Below, in pieces: positions 9,362-20,006 of a DNA stretch of 64,000 nucleotides. The stretch comes from Rickettsiaceae bacterium (GTDB lineage Bacteria; Pseudomonadota; Alphaproteobacteria; Rickettsiales; Rickettsiaceae). Under the pieces are notes generated by a model. It ran no database searches. It saw nothing but the letters and a program-made list of their open reading frames with translations, and was not told where the DNA came from. Where the stretch lies: positions 296,001 to 360,000 of the forward strand of contig JACKKP010000001.1 in NCBI GenBank assembly GCA_024236375.1, given 5' to 3'. A program made the translations under genes and the position numbers. How positions within the stretch are numbered: the stretch's first letter is position 1; every line of letters starts with the position of its first letter.

Positions 9362-10174
9362 TTATCTTCCTAATACATATACAAATACAAACAAAAATAG
9401 CCATACTACGTCTACAAAATGCCAATACCACGCAGCAAATTCAAAACCTAAATGCCCATTAGGTGCTGCAAAATCTCCCTTAGCTGCTCTGAAGTAACAT
9501 ACAGCTAAAAATATAGTACCAATTATGACATGGACTCCATGAAAACCGGTTGCTAAATAGAAGTTTGCTGCATATACCCCATCACTCAAACTAAAGGCAG
9601 CGTGATGATATTCATATGCTTGAAAAGCAGTAAATAAGATACCTAACATTACCGAGAGGCCTAATGCATTTTTTGCATCTTCTTGGTTGTTATTTTGTAC
9701 TGCGTAATGTGCCCAAGTAACAGTAGTGCCTGAGAGTAATAATATTAAAGTATTGATAAATGGAATATCCCATGGGTCAAATGTAACAATATGTTTAGGC
9801 GGCCAGATTCCCTCAGCCACTACCCAAACTCCATCAAGTATACCGACTGGAAATAAATATGCAGAAAAATAAGAGAAAAAAAACGCAAAAAAGAACATAA
9901 TTTCAGACAAAATAAATAGTGCCATACCAATTCTAAGACCTGCTCTTACTTCATTAGTATGAAACTTCTGTCTGCCTTCATTAATTACTTCGTTCCACCA
10001 GCAATAAGCACATAATATTACGGCTCCCATTCCTATAGAAAATATTGCAGCCCCAAAGTTATAAGAATGTAACCACATTACAATTCCGATAGCTAAAATA
10101 AATAAAGAAAATGAAGTAGTAATAGGCCAAGGGCTTAGTGGTACTAAATGATAAGGATGAGTTTGTTTATGCAT
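9362..10174 (-). CDS. ctaE: Cytochrome c oxidase subunit III
   Basis: This 270-aa, seven-helix integral membrane subunit of the aa3-type terminal oxidase is highly conserved. It starts MHKQTHPYHLVPLSPWP, has the WWNEVINEG stretch, the GIWPPKH loop, the HYAVQ segment and the ending FAAWYWHFVDVVWLFLFV. All are hallmarks of mitochondrial-type Cox3. The gene stands alone rather than next to subunits I and II. CtaG is encoded convergently nearby. Confidence 0.97.
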   Translation of the reverse strand: MHKQTHPYHLVPLSPWPITTSFSLFILAIGIVMWLHSYNFGAAIFSIGMGAVILCAYCWWNEVINEGRQKFHTNEVRAGLRIGMALFILSEIMFFFAFFFSYFSAYLFPVGILDGVWVVAEGIWPPKHIVTFDPWDIPFINTLILLLSGTTVTWAHYAVQNNNQEDAKNALGLSVMLGILFTAFQAYEYHHAAFSLSDGVYAANFYLATGFHGVHVIIGTIFLAVCYFRAAKGDFAAPNGHLGFEFAAWYWHFVDVVWLFLFVFVYVLGR

Positions 10175-10750
10175 TATATTTTTCTAAAAAATAATAATTA
10201 ATACAGAATATTATAACTGATAAATTATTATTTTGTCTATTATATAGAAAATATTTTAGTAAATTTAGACAAGATAATTACATAAATCTATATCATAAAT
10301 TGTTATTAATTTATATTTGTAATGGTTACTCTGCTTCAGATTATAAGTATTACTTCAAAATACTTTTGAAGTAGCAACAACGATACTAACATGAGATATT
10401 ATGAGTACAGCATTGAAGATATAGCAAAAATTCCTATTAATCTTAAGCAACACTCCATTACGAAATACCATACTTGATGCAAAAGCCAAATATGCTCATT
10501 ATCAATCACTTGGATTATACAAAAATTTATTATGACTAAAATAACTCATAGATTATACGCAATCCTTGGTATATCTTCTTATTTATAATCAATATTTACC
10601 TATTTATTCGAGTGAGGAGCCACATTATTCCCTGTAACACTATGTCCATAGGCTTCAATTTTACTTACTTAATTTTCCATCTAGGAATTTGATATTAAGT
10701 TTATCAGTCTAAATTATTATAGAAGAATGATAAGAGGAAGTTAGTGCCTT
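10175..10750. other. Intergenic 576 bp between cox3 and htpG
   Basis: The stretch is AT-rich with stops in all frames. A 22-codon minus-strand piece ending near 10607 has a fragment GNNVAPHSNK, weakly like the core of ribosomal protein L28, but it is too short to call. The region should carry the cox3 promoter. I see no convincing -35/-10 pair. Confidence 0.4.
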
Positions 10751-12607
10751 TTATAGCACTAACTTTTCAAATAGGTTATTAAGTCTTGTTGAAAATGAAG
10801 CTGCATCAGAGACTGGTTCGCCCTCAATAATACATGCTTGATCATACAACATAAATATCAGATCTTGGTTTTCAGTCTTTTTTGCTTCGTCGCTTATTTG
10901 GCTGTTAATTTTTGCAATGATTTTATGATTTGGGTTAATTTCTAAAATTTTGGCGCTTGCCTTCGCAAGTTGTTTCTGTTCAATTAAATATCTTTCCATT
11001 CTAATATCCATTGCTCCATCTGCAACTGCTAAGCATGAAGGAGTAGATTGTAACTTTTTAGAAATTTTTACATCTTTTACAAGAGTGCCTAAAGTGTTTT
11101 TGAAATATTCAGTTAGAGTAGAGAAGTCTTTTTCTGTTTTATCTGATTCTGTACTATTTTTGGTCGCATCATTTAAATTAATATCACTTCTAGTCACTGA
11201 TTTTATTTCGAAATCTTTATATTTACTATTCACATTAACCCAGAAATCATCAACAGTATCAGTGAATAATAATACATCGATATTTTTACTCAAGAAGCCT
11301 TCAATTTGAGGATTATTACGTAACTTATCAGCATTCTCACCACTGAGATAATAAATAGTTTTATTATCATCTTTGATATTGGCTATATATTCATCAAGGC
11401 TGATCATTTTGTCATGTAAGGCACTTCTGAATATACATACTTCTAATAATTTTTCGTGCTCAGACATCACCTCGCATAAACCTTCTTTTAGTACACCACC
11501 AAAATTATTCCAAAAATCTAAATATTTTTCGAAATTATTTTCTTTTTGTTTTTTAAGTTCTACTAAAATTTTCTTAGTAATTGATTGTTTTATTTTCTCC
11601 AAAACGCTGTTATGCTGCAAAGTTTCTCTACTGATATTTAAAGGTAAATCATTAGAATCAACAACGCCTCTTAAAAACCTTAAATATGGTGGAATAAGGT
11701 CAATTTTTTCGTCCGCTATAAATACTTTTTTAATATATAATTTTACCCTTGATTTGCGATCTGGATGAAATAAATCAAAAGTTTTGCTGCTTGGTACAAA
11801 AAGTAAGTTAGTGAACTCGACTAACCCTTCATTTTTGTTGTGAATAGTCAGCCATGGTTGATCTATGGCATATGAAATCTTTTGATAAAATTCCTTATAT
11901 TCTTCTTCAGTAATTTCTGATTTAGGCCGAGTCCAAATTGCAGCAGAAGAGTTAATTTTTGCTGACTTACCATCTTGCTCGGTAAAATAAATTGGTACTG
12001 CAATGTGGTCAGAATAACTTGTGATGATATGTTTTATTTTAAAATGATCTAAAAATTGCTCTTCTTCTTTTTTGAGATGTAAAATGATTTCCGTACCTCT
12101 GCTAAAATCGCGATCAGAATCAGATATAACATATTCTTCCTGACCATTGGAAGACCAAGTATATACTTGAGCTTCACCAGCTTTTCTAGAAGTGACCGTG
12201 ACTTTATCTGCGATCATAAAAGCAGAATAAAATCCTACACCAAACTGGCCAATTAATTGATTATCTTTTTTTTGATCACCAGATAATTGTTGAAAGAATT
12301 TTTGAGTACCAGAACGTGCAATAGTGCCTAAATTTTCATTAAGGTCCTCACGGTTCATTCCAATGCCATTATCACGGATAGTTATAGTTTTATCTTCTGG
12401 GTTGATTGATACATGAATTGCAAGCTCGCTATTGCCCTGAATTAACTCATTATTTGTTTGGCTCAAGTAACGTAATTTGTCACATGCATCTGAACTATTT
12501 GAGATTAATTCTCTCAAGAAAATTTCTTTATTAGTATATAAAGAATTGATCATTAGATTCAGGACTTTACCTATTTCGGCATCAAATTTTTTTGTTTCTT
12601 GGGTCAT
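10751..12607 (-). CDS. htpG: Molecular chaperone HtpG (Hsp90)
   Basis: This is the 618-aa bacterial Hsp90. The N-terminal GHKL ATPase has ELISNSSDACDKLRYLS, DNGIGM, and GQFGVGFYSAFM. The middle domain begins around the KKEEEQFLDHFKIK region and includes GVVDSNDLPLNISRE. The C-terminal dimerisation domain reaches the end. Length and motif order are normal. It is divergently arranged with the methyltransferase at 12743, sharing a 135-bp promoter region. Confidence 0.98.
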   Translation of the reverse strand: MTQETKKFDAEIGKVLNLMINSLYTNKEIFLRELISNSSDACDKLRYLSQTNNELIQGNSELAIHVSINPEDKTITIRDNGIGMNREDLNENLGTIARSGTQKFFQQLSGDQKKDNQLIGQFGVGFYSAFMIADKVTVTSRKAGEAQVYTWSSNGQEEYVISDSDRDFSRGTEIILHLKKEEEQFLDHFKIKHIITSYSDHIAVPIYFTEQDGKSAKINSSAAIWTRPKSEITEEEYKEFYQKISYAIDQPWLTIHNKNEGLVEFTNLLFVPSSKTFDLFHPDRKSRVKLYIKKVFIADEKIDLIPPYLRFLRGVVDSNDLPLNISRETLQHNSVLEKIKQSITKKILVELKKQKENNFEKYLDFWNNFGGVLKEGLCEVMSEHEKLLEVCIFRSALHDKMISLDEYIANIKDDNKTIYYLSGENADKLRNNPQIEGFLSKNIDVLLFTDTVDDFWVNVNSKYKDFEIKSVTRSDINLNDATKNSTESDKTEKDFSTLTEYFKNTLGTLVKDVKISKKLQSTPSCLAVADGAMDIRMERYLIEQKQLAKASAKILEINPNHKIIAKINSQISDEAKKTENQDLIFMLYDQACIIEGEPVSDAASFSTRLNNLFEKLVL

Positions 12608-12742
12608 ATTAGCTCTTAAGTATAAATTTCGATTTAATTGTTATATAGTTATTAAAACTAAAATTTCAAATATCTTTAGCAAATTTTTTTGATATTTATT
12701 AGTTATAACGCAAATTTTTCTGAGGTAACGGAGCAATATAAT

Positions 12743-13477
12743 ATGTTTAACTTAAAAGAATTAGAATTTAACAAAATAAAAGCTGCACCTCATTTAGTCA
12801 ATTCAGAGTTTTATAATTTTATCTGTCAAGATATAATAGAAAGAATTAGTAGCCTGAAAGGGGATTTTAAGAATATATTGGTAATTAATGCACCTATTCA
12901 CGATAAGATCCAACAATTACTAATTGAGAATTTCATTCAAAGCCAAATAAAATTCGAAAATTTATATGGTAATCAGCTTGGAAGCAAAAAATATGATCTA
13001 ATAATTTTTCCTTTTGGATTACATTGGTTTTCTAATGTTCAAATATTTTTGCAAGATATTAAGCAGTTGTTAACCAAAAATGGCATTTTTATTGCTAATT
13101 TTGCTGGGGGTGGCACTTTGCATAATTTGAGGCGTAAATTAATTGAAGTAGAAGGTTTATGCTCGGTAAATCATACTCCACATATTATACCATTTATTAG
13201 GTTCGATGATATGGTACCTTTGCTTCAACAAGCAGGATATGTCGAAAATATTATAGATATGGAATCTTTGGAATTGATATATGATTCTCCATTTCATTTG
13301 ATGAAAGATTTAAAAAAATATGGTGATAACAATATATTGACTCACCGTAGCTTTTACTCGATTAATAAAAATATGTATTGTGAATTAAAGCATAAATCGG
13401 AAATAGATTTTACTGACTATGTAAATTTAATTACTTTTATATCTTCCTCAACAAAAGGTGCCATAAAGCTATTATAA
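12743..13477 (+). CDS. SAM-dependent methyltransferase, NDUFAF5/BioC-like
   Basis: The protein is 244 aa, using the ATG at 12743 behind a GGAG-type ribosome binding site. A longer frame from 12689 lacks one. The Rossmann glycine motif is weak (NILVINAPIHDKIQQ). The later motifs DLIIFPFGLHWFSN, DIKQLLTKNGIFIANFAGGGTL and the C-terminal HLMKDLKKYGDNN resemble alphaproteobacterial methyltransferases related to mitochondrial NDUFAF5 (complex I assembly) and BioC. The degraded SAM-binding glycines may mean altered or lost catalysis. Substrate is unknown. Confidence 0.7.
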   Translation: MFNLKELEFNKIKAAPHLVNSEFYNFICQDIIERISSLKGDFKNILVINAPIHDKIQQLLIENFIQSQIKFENLYGNQLGSKKYDLIIFPFGLHWFSNVQIFLQDIKQLLTKNGIFIANFAGGGTLHNLRRKLIEVEGLCSVNHTPHIIPFIRFDDMVPLLQQAGYVENIIDMESLELIYDSPFHLMKDLKKYGDNNILTHRSFYSINKNMYCELKHKSEIDFTDYVNLITFISSSTKGAIKLL

Positions 13478-13580
13478 ATATATAGTTTTTTTTGGTTTTC
13501 GCGCTTGTAATTTTATTATTGATTATGCTATCATCTAATAATTGAAAATTAATATTTTAAACTATTAAGGGGTACCATAT

Positions 13581-14969
13581 ATGCAAGAATTTGACTTAGT
13601 TGTTATTGGAAGTGGTCCAGCGGGTTATACAGGTGCTATTAGGGCTGCGCAATTAGGAATGAAAGTAGCTTGCATAGAAAAAGAAAAGACTTTAGGTGGC
13701 ACTTGCTTAAATGTTGGATGTATACCTTCAAAAGCCTTGCTCAATATGTCTGAAAAATTTGAAGAAGCGAAGCATAGTTTTCCAGATATGGGGATTAAAA
13801 CCTCAAAAATAGAATTGGACCTTGGCAAGATGCTGATCAAAAAAGATCGTGTAGTGCAAGATTTATGTAAAGGTATAGAAGCTTTATTTGCTAAAAATAA
13901 AATTACCAAAATTTCTGGCACAGCAAAAATTATAGATAAAAATACTATTTCTATTGGAACGCAGCAAATTAAAGCTGCAAAAATATTAATTGCAACGGGA
14001 TCTTCTGTAATTAATCTGCCAGGTATAGAGGTAGATGAAAAGAGAATTATTTCTTCTACCGGGGCTCTGATTTTAAAAGAAGTTCCTAAAAAACTTGTAG
14101 TAATAGGCGGTGGATATATTGGGCTTGAACTTGGTTCGGTTTGGAGACGACTAGGTAGTGAAGTGACAGTAATTGAATATGCAGATCGTATAGTGCCAGC
14201 CCTTGATGTTGAAATAGGAAAGTCTTTCCATAAAATTCTTGAGAAGCAGGGGATTAAATTTATGCTGAGTTCAAAAGTGATCAGCGCTAATAAGACTGAT
14301 AAAAACATTAAAATAGAGATAGAAGAGGTTGGAAGTAGCAAAAAATCTACATTAGAATGTGATATATTACTAGTATCAGTTGGACGTAAACCTTATACTC
14401 AAAATTTAGGACTTGAAAATATTGGAGTCAAATTAGACGATTACGGTCGGATCGAAGTAAATAATCATTTTCAAACTAATATAGATAATATTTATGCAGT
14501 GGGCGATGTAATCAAAGGTCCAATGCTTGCTCATAAAGCAGAAGAAGAAGCGGTTGCTGCGGTAGAAATAATGAATAATCAAGCAGGACATGTATCTTAT
14601 GAGCTAATACCTAGTGTTGTATATACGTACCCTGAAGTTGCTTCCATTGGCAAGACAGAAGAGGATTTGAAACAAAGAAATATTGGTTATAAAGTAGGTA
14701 AATTCCCTTTTCTTGCCAATTCACGGGCAAGAACTATAGGATGTAATGATGGAATGGTAAAAATATTAGCATGTGCTAAAACAGATCGGGTACTTGGTGC
14801 TCATATAATTGGCCCAGATGCTGGGAATATGATTGCAGAACTTGCAGCTTATATGGAATTTGGTGCTTCTTCTGAGGATATAGCTAGAACTTGTCACGCT
14901 CATCCTACTTTAAGTGAAGCTATTAAAGAAGCAGCGTTAGGGGTTAGTAAACGTAGTATTAATATATAA
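13581..14969 (+). CDS. lpdA: Dihydrolipoyl dehydrogenase (E3)
   Basis: This 462-aa flavoprotein reoxidises dihydrolipoamide in the pyruvate and 2-oxoglutarate dehydrogenase complexes. It has the FAD motif GSGPAG (10-15), the redox-active disulfide Cys42/Cys47 in GGTCLNVGCIPSK, the NAD motif GGGYIGLELG and the C-terminal His-Glu pair in HAHPTLSE. A good ribosome binding site (AAGGGG) sits 8-9 bases before the ATG. It is monocistronic here, with noncoding DNA on both sides. Confidence 0.98.
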   Translation: MQEFDLVVIGSGPAGYTGAIRAAQLGMKVACIEKEKTLGGTCLNVGCIPSKALLNMSEKFEEAKHSFPDMGIKTSKIELDLGKMLIKKDRVVQDLCKGIEALFAKNKITKISGTAKIIDKNTISIGTQQIKAAKILIATGSSVINLPGIEVDEKRIISSTGALILKEVPKKLVVIGGGYIGLELGSVWRRLGSEVTVIEYADRIVPALDVEIGKSFHKILEKQGIKFMLSSKVISANKTDKNIKIEIEEVGSSKKSTLECDILLVSVGRKPYTQNLGLENIGVKLDDYGRIEVNNHFQTNIDNIYAVGDVIKGPMLAHKAEEEAVAAVEIMNNQAGHVSYELIPSVVYTYPEVASIGKTEEDLKQRNIGYKVGKFPFLANSRARTIGCNDGMVKILACAKTDRVLGAHIIGPDAGNMIAELAAYMEFGASSEDIARTCHAHPTLSEAIKEAALGVSKRSINI

Positions 14970-15400
14970 TTGCCTTCATAGGCTCCTTAAAGGTAAGAAT
15001 GCAAGCGGATTATATAATTGAAGATTGTTTTGCCAGGTATCGAAATTTATTTAAATCTTAGGCTAATATCACTCAATAATAAATGCTTTATATCAGAGTG
15101 TCATCAAACCATTCTGCGTCTATATTTGCTGTGAGTTACATTTCCATTTCGCGGTTTGAAGATTATACAAGCTTGTTATAAAAATTGATTGTTATAAATT
15201 CTCCTAAAATCTGCAGGTGAATAAGTTATATCTACAATAAATCTTTGGCCAAATTAGTTTAATTTTATTATAAAACATTGTTCAAAATTATTGAATATAT
15301 AACATTTGTTTAAGATATCGAACTTATTGAAATTAAAGCTTGCGGTTGCAAAATTAATGATATATCTTTACACTTAATGACATTTTATTAATATATATTT
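14970..15400. other. Intergenic 431 bp upstream of symporter-kinase
   Basis: No ORF, tRNA or clear hairpin with a T tract is seen. It may be remnant DNA from a deleted gene plus the promoter of the symporter-kinase gene. Confidence 0.4.
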
Positions 15401-18343
15401 ATGCATTTTAATGTAGATATAGCTATTATATTTGCCTTCTTAGCGGTGACTATTTTTGTCGGAATGGGCCACGGCAAAAAAATCAAAACACTTGAAGATT
15501 ATGCTCTTGGCGGGCGAGATTTTTCTACCGCTGCGTTAATTGCTACAATTGTAGCCACGTATGCTAGTGGAAGTGGTTTTATGACTACTTTGACACGTAC
15601 TTACCGTGATGGTTTACATTACTTATTTGCCTCTATTGGTGTAGGAGTGTGGTTAATCCTCATGGCATTTATTATTTTACCACGTATGAAAGAATTTCTA
15701 GGAAAAGTTTCCATCGCCCATGCTATGGGTGGATTATATGGTAAAGCAGTACAAGTTGTTGTTGCACTTGCAAGTAGCATAGGAGCTGTTGGTAGTATTG
15801 CCGTACAATTTAAAGTATTTGGTAACATTTTTTCTTATTTTTTATACATAAATGATGCTGTAGCAATTATTATAGCTGGGGTAATTACAACTGCATATTC
15901 GGCTTTTGGTGGGATAAGAGCGGTAACTTTTACTGACGTATTTCAATTTTTTGCATTTGGAATTATTATCCCACTATTAAGTTTTGTTATTTGGAATAAT
16001 TTTTACAATGAAGGATATAGTATTATTACTGCATTGCAGGTACCTAAATATAATATATCTAATTTATTTAGCAATAATAATCCTAAGTTAATTGAAACGT
16101 TGATTATATTTAGCTTCTTTGCTATGCCTGGAATTTCAGGTGCTACTTTTCAAAGAATTTCAATGGGACGTGATATAGCACAAGTCAAAAAAGCTTTTAT
16201 TATTTCAGGTGTGTGTTTAATTTTTATCAAAATTGCAATAGCATGGATTCCATTTTTAATTTATATCATGAAACCAGATATAGTCAGTAAAGATTTACTC
16301 GGTTATATCATAGATACATATGGTTATAACGGCTTGAAAGGTATGATTATTGTTGCCATTATAGCGTTTACTATGTCGACCGCTGATTCAAAAATTAATG
16401 CTGCATCGGTAATGTTTACTAACGATATATGTAAAGTATTTGTAAGGCGTCCTATACAAGAGATATTAATCTCGCGCATATTTGCTTTTATAATAGGATT
16501 TGGTGCAATTGGGTTAGCGCTTACGGAAAATGATTTATTAAATATGTTAATTTTTACTGGGAGTTTTGCCACTCCCATAGTCACGCCATTATTTTTAATG
16601 TCAATTTTTGGTTTTCGTACTAGTAGTAAGTCTGTATTGCTTGGAAGTAGTGCAGCTTTTATTTTTACTTTTATATGTCATATATGGAGTGTACACCTTA
16701 GTGATATTTCAAAAGAAGTTAATGGAATCACTTTGCAATTTGTTTCTATGATACTTAATGTATCTATTACAGCTTTAAGCCACTATCTCTTGAGCCAGCC
16801 TGGAGGTTGGGTGAAGACTCAAGGAACTGAAGATGTAAAAAAACAGCGCTTAGAAAGAAGAGTGAAATGGTTAGAACTTTTGCAAGATGTCAAAAATTTT
16901 AACCTAATAAATTATTTGCGTAAAACTTCTCCTAAATATGATGATATGTATGTGAGAGTAGGGATATATTTTATCATCTATACATTAACTACAATGTATT
17001 CTACCCATACTAATTTATTAGGTACGGGGCGCCAATTATTATCGTGGATTTATCCTTTCATGTTAATTACTGGTACAATGATGACTATATATCATTTATG
17101 GCCTTCTAGCATTCCTAATATTATCAAAGAAAAAATAATACAAATATGGTGGCCATTATCATTATTTTACATGTTGATAGTATTTAGTGGGTTTTTTGTA
17201 TTATTAAGTGATTTCAGTTTGCTGCAAACTTCTGTAGCTTTCTTAAACTTATTAGTAATTATCACTTTATATAAATGGCAAATGTCTGTAATTTCACTGC
17301 CACTTGGTCTTTACCTGAGTAATCAATTATATAATAGTGTATATGGATCTTATAATCTGAAATTTGATCCAGGTTCTCCTGAAGCAATCATGTTATATTT
17401 AATGTTGTTATGTGGTACAGCAATCATTATGTTTGTCAAACCTAAACAAGAATATTTGGAAGCTACAGAAAGTACTGTGGGTAGTTTGCAGAATGAAGTG
17501 ACAATGCTCGTGGGAGCTACTAACAGTTATATGAACAAGATATCATCGCTCAGTAATGAAGTTGTAAATCTGCATGAAAAAGTAGATTTTTATAGTGACA
17601 GAGTAACAGATCAAGAGAAAGAAATTGAAAGATTAGGTGCTACTTCGCAGAAAATCCTGAATAATGTGACGCATGAATTACGCTTACCAGTTGGTAATGT
17701 GATGAATTTCGCGAGTTTATTATCAGAGAGTTTAGGTGATATGAACCAAGAACAGTTAAAAGAATTATCTGATGAAGTATTTAAGAATAGTGAGCGTCTT
17801 TCGAGCATGATAATGAACATGCTTGATCTTGCTACTTTAGATATTAGAAAGGTACAATTAGCTAAAAGAATAATTAATCTTGGAGAACTGGTTAAGGATC
17901 GTGTTGAGAGATGCCAAAAAATCTATTTAGAGGGTAAACCTATAGATATTAAACTTACTATTTCTCCTGAAATATTAATTGCAGTTGACCCAAATTATGT
18001 GAAACAGATAGTAGATAATTTGATAATTAATGCGATTAAATATAGTGATGAAGGATTAATAGAAGTTGAAGTGAGAGAAGAATTATCCGCTAATGTTAAC
18101 GGAGCGGTGATAATAATTAAAGATCAGGGGATTGGGATACCAAAGGAAGAGATATTTGATATATTCACTCCATTTAAAACCAGTTCTAGAACATTTTCAA
18201 AGGCAGAAGGTAGAGGGGTTGGCTTGTCCTTATGTAAGACTGCAGCTGAGGCACATGGGGGACATATAGAAGTAAGAAGTGGGGCCAAAGGCGCAAAATT
18301 TACTGTATGGTTGCCAATTACTAAGATAATGCCGCGCTCATAA
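15401..18343 (+). CDS. Sodium/solute symporter fused to sensor histidine kinase (CbrA/PutP-HK type)
   Basis: This 980-aa membrane protein has an N-terminal SSS-family symporter of about 13 TM helices (roughly residues 1-470), recognisable by LEDYALGGRDFSTAAL and the TADSKINAASVMFTNDI segment. Further hydrophobic helices follow (about 510-690), then a coiled coil. A complete histidine kinase comes last: H box NVTHELRLPVGN with His758, N box DNLIINAIKYS, G1 DQGIGIP and G2 GRGVGLSLCK. CbrA and related proteins share this layout and couple transport or ligand sensing to signalling. No response regulator is encoded in the window. The first TM begins almost at the chosen ATG, and no better start is visible. 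Confidence 0.9.
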   Translation: MHFNVDIAIIFAFLAVTIFVGMGHGKKIKTLEDYALGGRDFSTAALIATIVATYASGSGFMTTLTRTYRDGLHYLFASIGVGVWLILMAFIILPRMKEFLGKVSIAHAMGGLYGKAVQVVVALASSIGAVGSIAVQFKVFGNIFSYFLYINDAVAIIIAGVITTAYSAFGGIRAVTFTDVFQFFAFGIIIPLLSFVIWNNFYNEGYSIITALQVPKYNISNLFSNNNPKLIETLIIFSFFAMPGISGATFQRISMGRDIAQVKKAFIISGVCLIFIKIAIAWIPFLIYIMKPDIVSKDLLGYIIDTYGYNGLKGMIIVAIIAFTMSTADSKINAASVMFTNDICKVFVRRPIQEILISRIFAFIIGFGAIGLALTENDLLNMLIFTGSFATPIVTPLFLMSIFGFRTSSKSVLLGSSAAFIFTFICHIWSVHLSDISKEVNGITLQFVSMILNVSITALSHYLLSQPGGWVKTQGTEDVKKQRLERRVKWLELLQDVKNFNLINYLRKTSPKYDDMYVRVGIYFIIYTLTTMYSTHTNLLGTGRQLLSWIYPFMLITGTMMTIYHLWPSSIPNIIKEKIIQIWWPLSLFYMLIVFSGFFVLLSDFSLLQTSVAFLNLLVIITLYKWQMSVISLPLGLYLSNQLYNSVYGSYNLKFDPGSPEAIMLYLMLLCGTAIIMFVKPKQEYLEATESTVGSLQNEVTMLVGATNSYMNKISSLSNEVVNLHEKVDFYSDRVTDQEKEIERLGATSQKILNNVTHELRLPVGNVMNFASLLSESLGDMNQEQLKELSDEVFKNSERLSSMIMNMLDLATLDIRKVQLAKRIINLGELVKDRVERCQKIYLEGKPIDIKLTISPEILIAVDPNYVKQIVDNLIINAIKYSDEGLIEVEVREELSANVNGAVIIIKDQGIGIPKEEIFDIFTPFKTSSRTFSKAEGRGVGLSLCKTAAEAHGGHIEVRSGAKGAKFTVWLPITKIMPRS

Positions 18344-18593
18344 AATTAAGTGATTTTTTGTTCAATTAGATTTTAATGTTTTGGAAATAATGCTTTCTCA
18401 AGCAAAGATCAATAAAAGGGCTAGGCTAATCTTATTAGGAAGATATTTTGTAATCTAACCATTGGGGCAATAAAAATATTCACCGCACTTTAATATCCAG
18501 CTGCTTTTTTCACTGTAATTTTATAAATTATAAAATTTTTTGTTGATTTTATTTCTAAGTTTAATTAGTGTATTGGCTCAAGCTACAGATTTT

Positions 18594-18668
18594 GGCCAGA
18601 TAGCAAAGTGGTAATGCAGTGGACTGCAAATCCTCTATTCGCCGGTTCGATTCCGGCTCTGGCCTCCA
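18594..18668 (+). tRNA. tRNA-Cys (GCA)
   Basis: The acceptor arms GGCCAGA and TCTGGCC pair perfectly. The anticodon loop CTGCAAA gives GCA, the T arm has GGTTCGATTCC, and the CCA end is encoded (18666-18668). Confidence 0.96.
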
Positions 18669-18735
18669 TTTCCATAATATCAATTCACTTATTTAAAATT
18701 TGGTTTATAATTAACTCAAACTTTAAGTATAAACC

Positions 18736-19674
18736 ATGGAAGCTACGTATTTTGAACAATTTTTTGAAACTATTTTAGCTGAAAGAGCAGTAGCACAAAA
18801 TACAATTGTAAGTTACAGACGTGATTTACAAGATTTTTGGAAATTTACTCACAGTTTGAAAATTAATTTACTAGATGTAGTCACATCCGATATCGAACAA
18901 TTTGTCGTTCATTTGAGTAAAAATGGACTTTCTGCTCGTAGTATTAATAGAAAAATTTCTGTTTTGAACACATATTATAATTTTTTGATCAGTGAAGATT
19001 ATCTATCTTCTAACCCTGTCTTAAATGTTGATTTACCGAAATTTATTAACAAGCTACCTAAAATATTATCTGCAGATCAAATTACAAAATTATTATGCGA
19101 TGCAGCTAGCAATAAAACTGCCGAGGGAATAAGGCTAGAAGCAATGATTCATTTAATATATGCTAGTGGTATGCGCGTGAGCGAACTTATCTCCTTGAAA
19201 CTTGCTGATATTACTCAAGGTGTAAACAATCTCATAGTTCGCGATCATTTTACTATAAAAGGCAAGGGAGCTAAAGAACGTTTAATATTAATCAGCGAAA
19301 AAGCACGCTTAATAGTACAAGAATATGTGAATATACGTGAGCAATTTATAAATCCCCAAGATAAAAACAATAAATTCTTATTTCCGAGTGATGCAAAACA
19401 AGGTTATTTAACCAGGCAATATTTTGCTCAGCAACTGAAAAAAACTGCTATAAAAGCAGGTCTTGACCCTGAACTAGTGTCGCCACATATTTTGCGTCAT
19501 AGTTTTGCAAGTCATTTATTATCAGGTGGAGCAGATTTAAGGGTCATACAAGAATTGCTTGGTCATGCTGATATTGCCACTACGCAAATTTATACTCATA
19601 TAGCTTCAAACGAATTAAAGGAAATAATAGATAATTTTCATCCATTAAGTTCAAAATGTTCAAATAAGAAATAG
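18736..19674 (+). CDS. xerD: Tyrosine recombinase XerD
   Basis: This 312-aa site-specific recombinase resolves chromosome dimers at dif with XerC (encoded at 28160-29083 on the other strand). It has an N-terminal SAM-like core-binding domain, then the catalytic domain with Arg147 (SGMRVSE), His251 and Arg254 (HILRHSFASH), His277 (LGHADI) and Tyr286 (TTQIYTH). The LGHADIATTQIYTH wording favours XerD over XerC. No dif-like site was recognised in the window. Confidence 0.92.
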   Translation: MEATYFEQFFETILAERAVAQNTIVSYRRDLQDFWKFTHSLKINLLDVVTSDIEQFVVHLSKNGLSARSINRKISVLNTYYNFLISEDYLSSNPVLNVDLPKFINKLPKILSADQITKLLCDAASNKTAEGIRLEAMIHLIYASGMRVSELISLKLADITQGVNNLIVRDHFTIKGKGAKERLILISEKARLIVQEYVNIREQFINPQDKNNKFLFPSDAKQGYLTRQYFAQQLKKTAIKAGLDPELVSPHILRHSFASHLLSGGADLRVIQELLGHADIATTQIYTHIASNELKEIIDNFHPLSSKCSNKK

Positions 19675-20006
19675 ATTGTGTTTGTAAATTAGCAGATTTT
19701 GAATAAAATCATATCTATAACAGTATAAAGCATTTGAAATTGCTTTTTTTTAAACTTTCCGCTGTTGTCACTATATATACACTTGATTGCGCAGCTTATT
19801 AATCGCCAATGTTGTGATGGAGTAGAATTATTGTATGTTTCTTAATTATAGTGTTAATTAGTTTTAATCAGCTACTGAAATATTAATTGCAAATTGCTCT
19901 CTCTTATATTCTAACTTAGCATTAACAACTATATCGAGTTATCGCAGATTTTGTAATTCACACTATAAGAACAAGGAAAACTTTAAATAATTACTTTATG
20001 ATGGGA
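19675..20006. other. Intergenic 332 bp between xerD and tRNA-Val
   Basis: The region is AT-rich with no coding frame. Nothing else is recognised. Confidence 0.4.

Noticed and set aside
10540..10690. Minus-strand fragment with GNNVAPHSNK resembling ribosomal protein L28
   Set aside because: Only about ten residues match, the frame is closed by stops on both sides after 22 codons, and the rest of L28 is absent.
13625..14341. Long 238-aa minus-strand frame inside lpdA
   Set aside because: It is antisense to a fully conserved enzyme and has no homology-like features; a coding shadow.
18344..18593. Search for a dif site or attachment site near xerD and tRNA-Cys
   Set aside because: No 28-bp XerC/XerD-like palindrome or duplicated tRNA 3' end was found.
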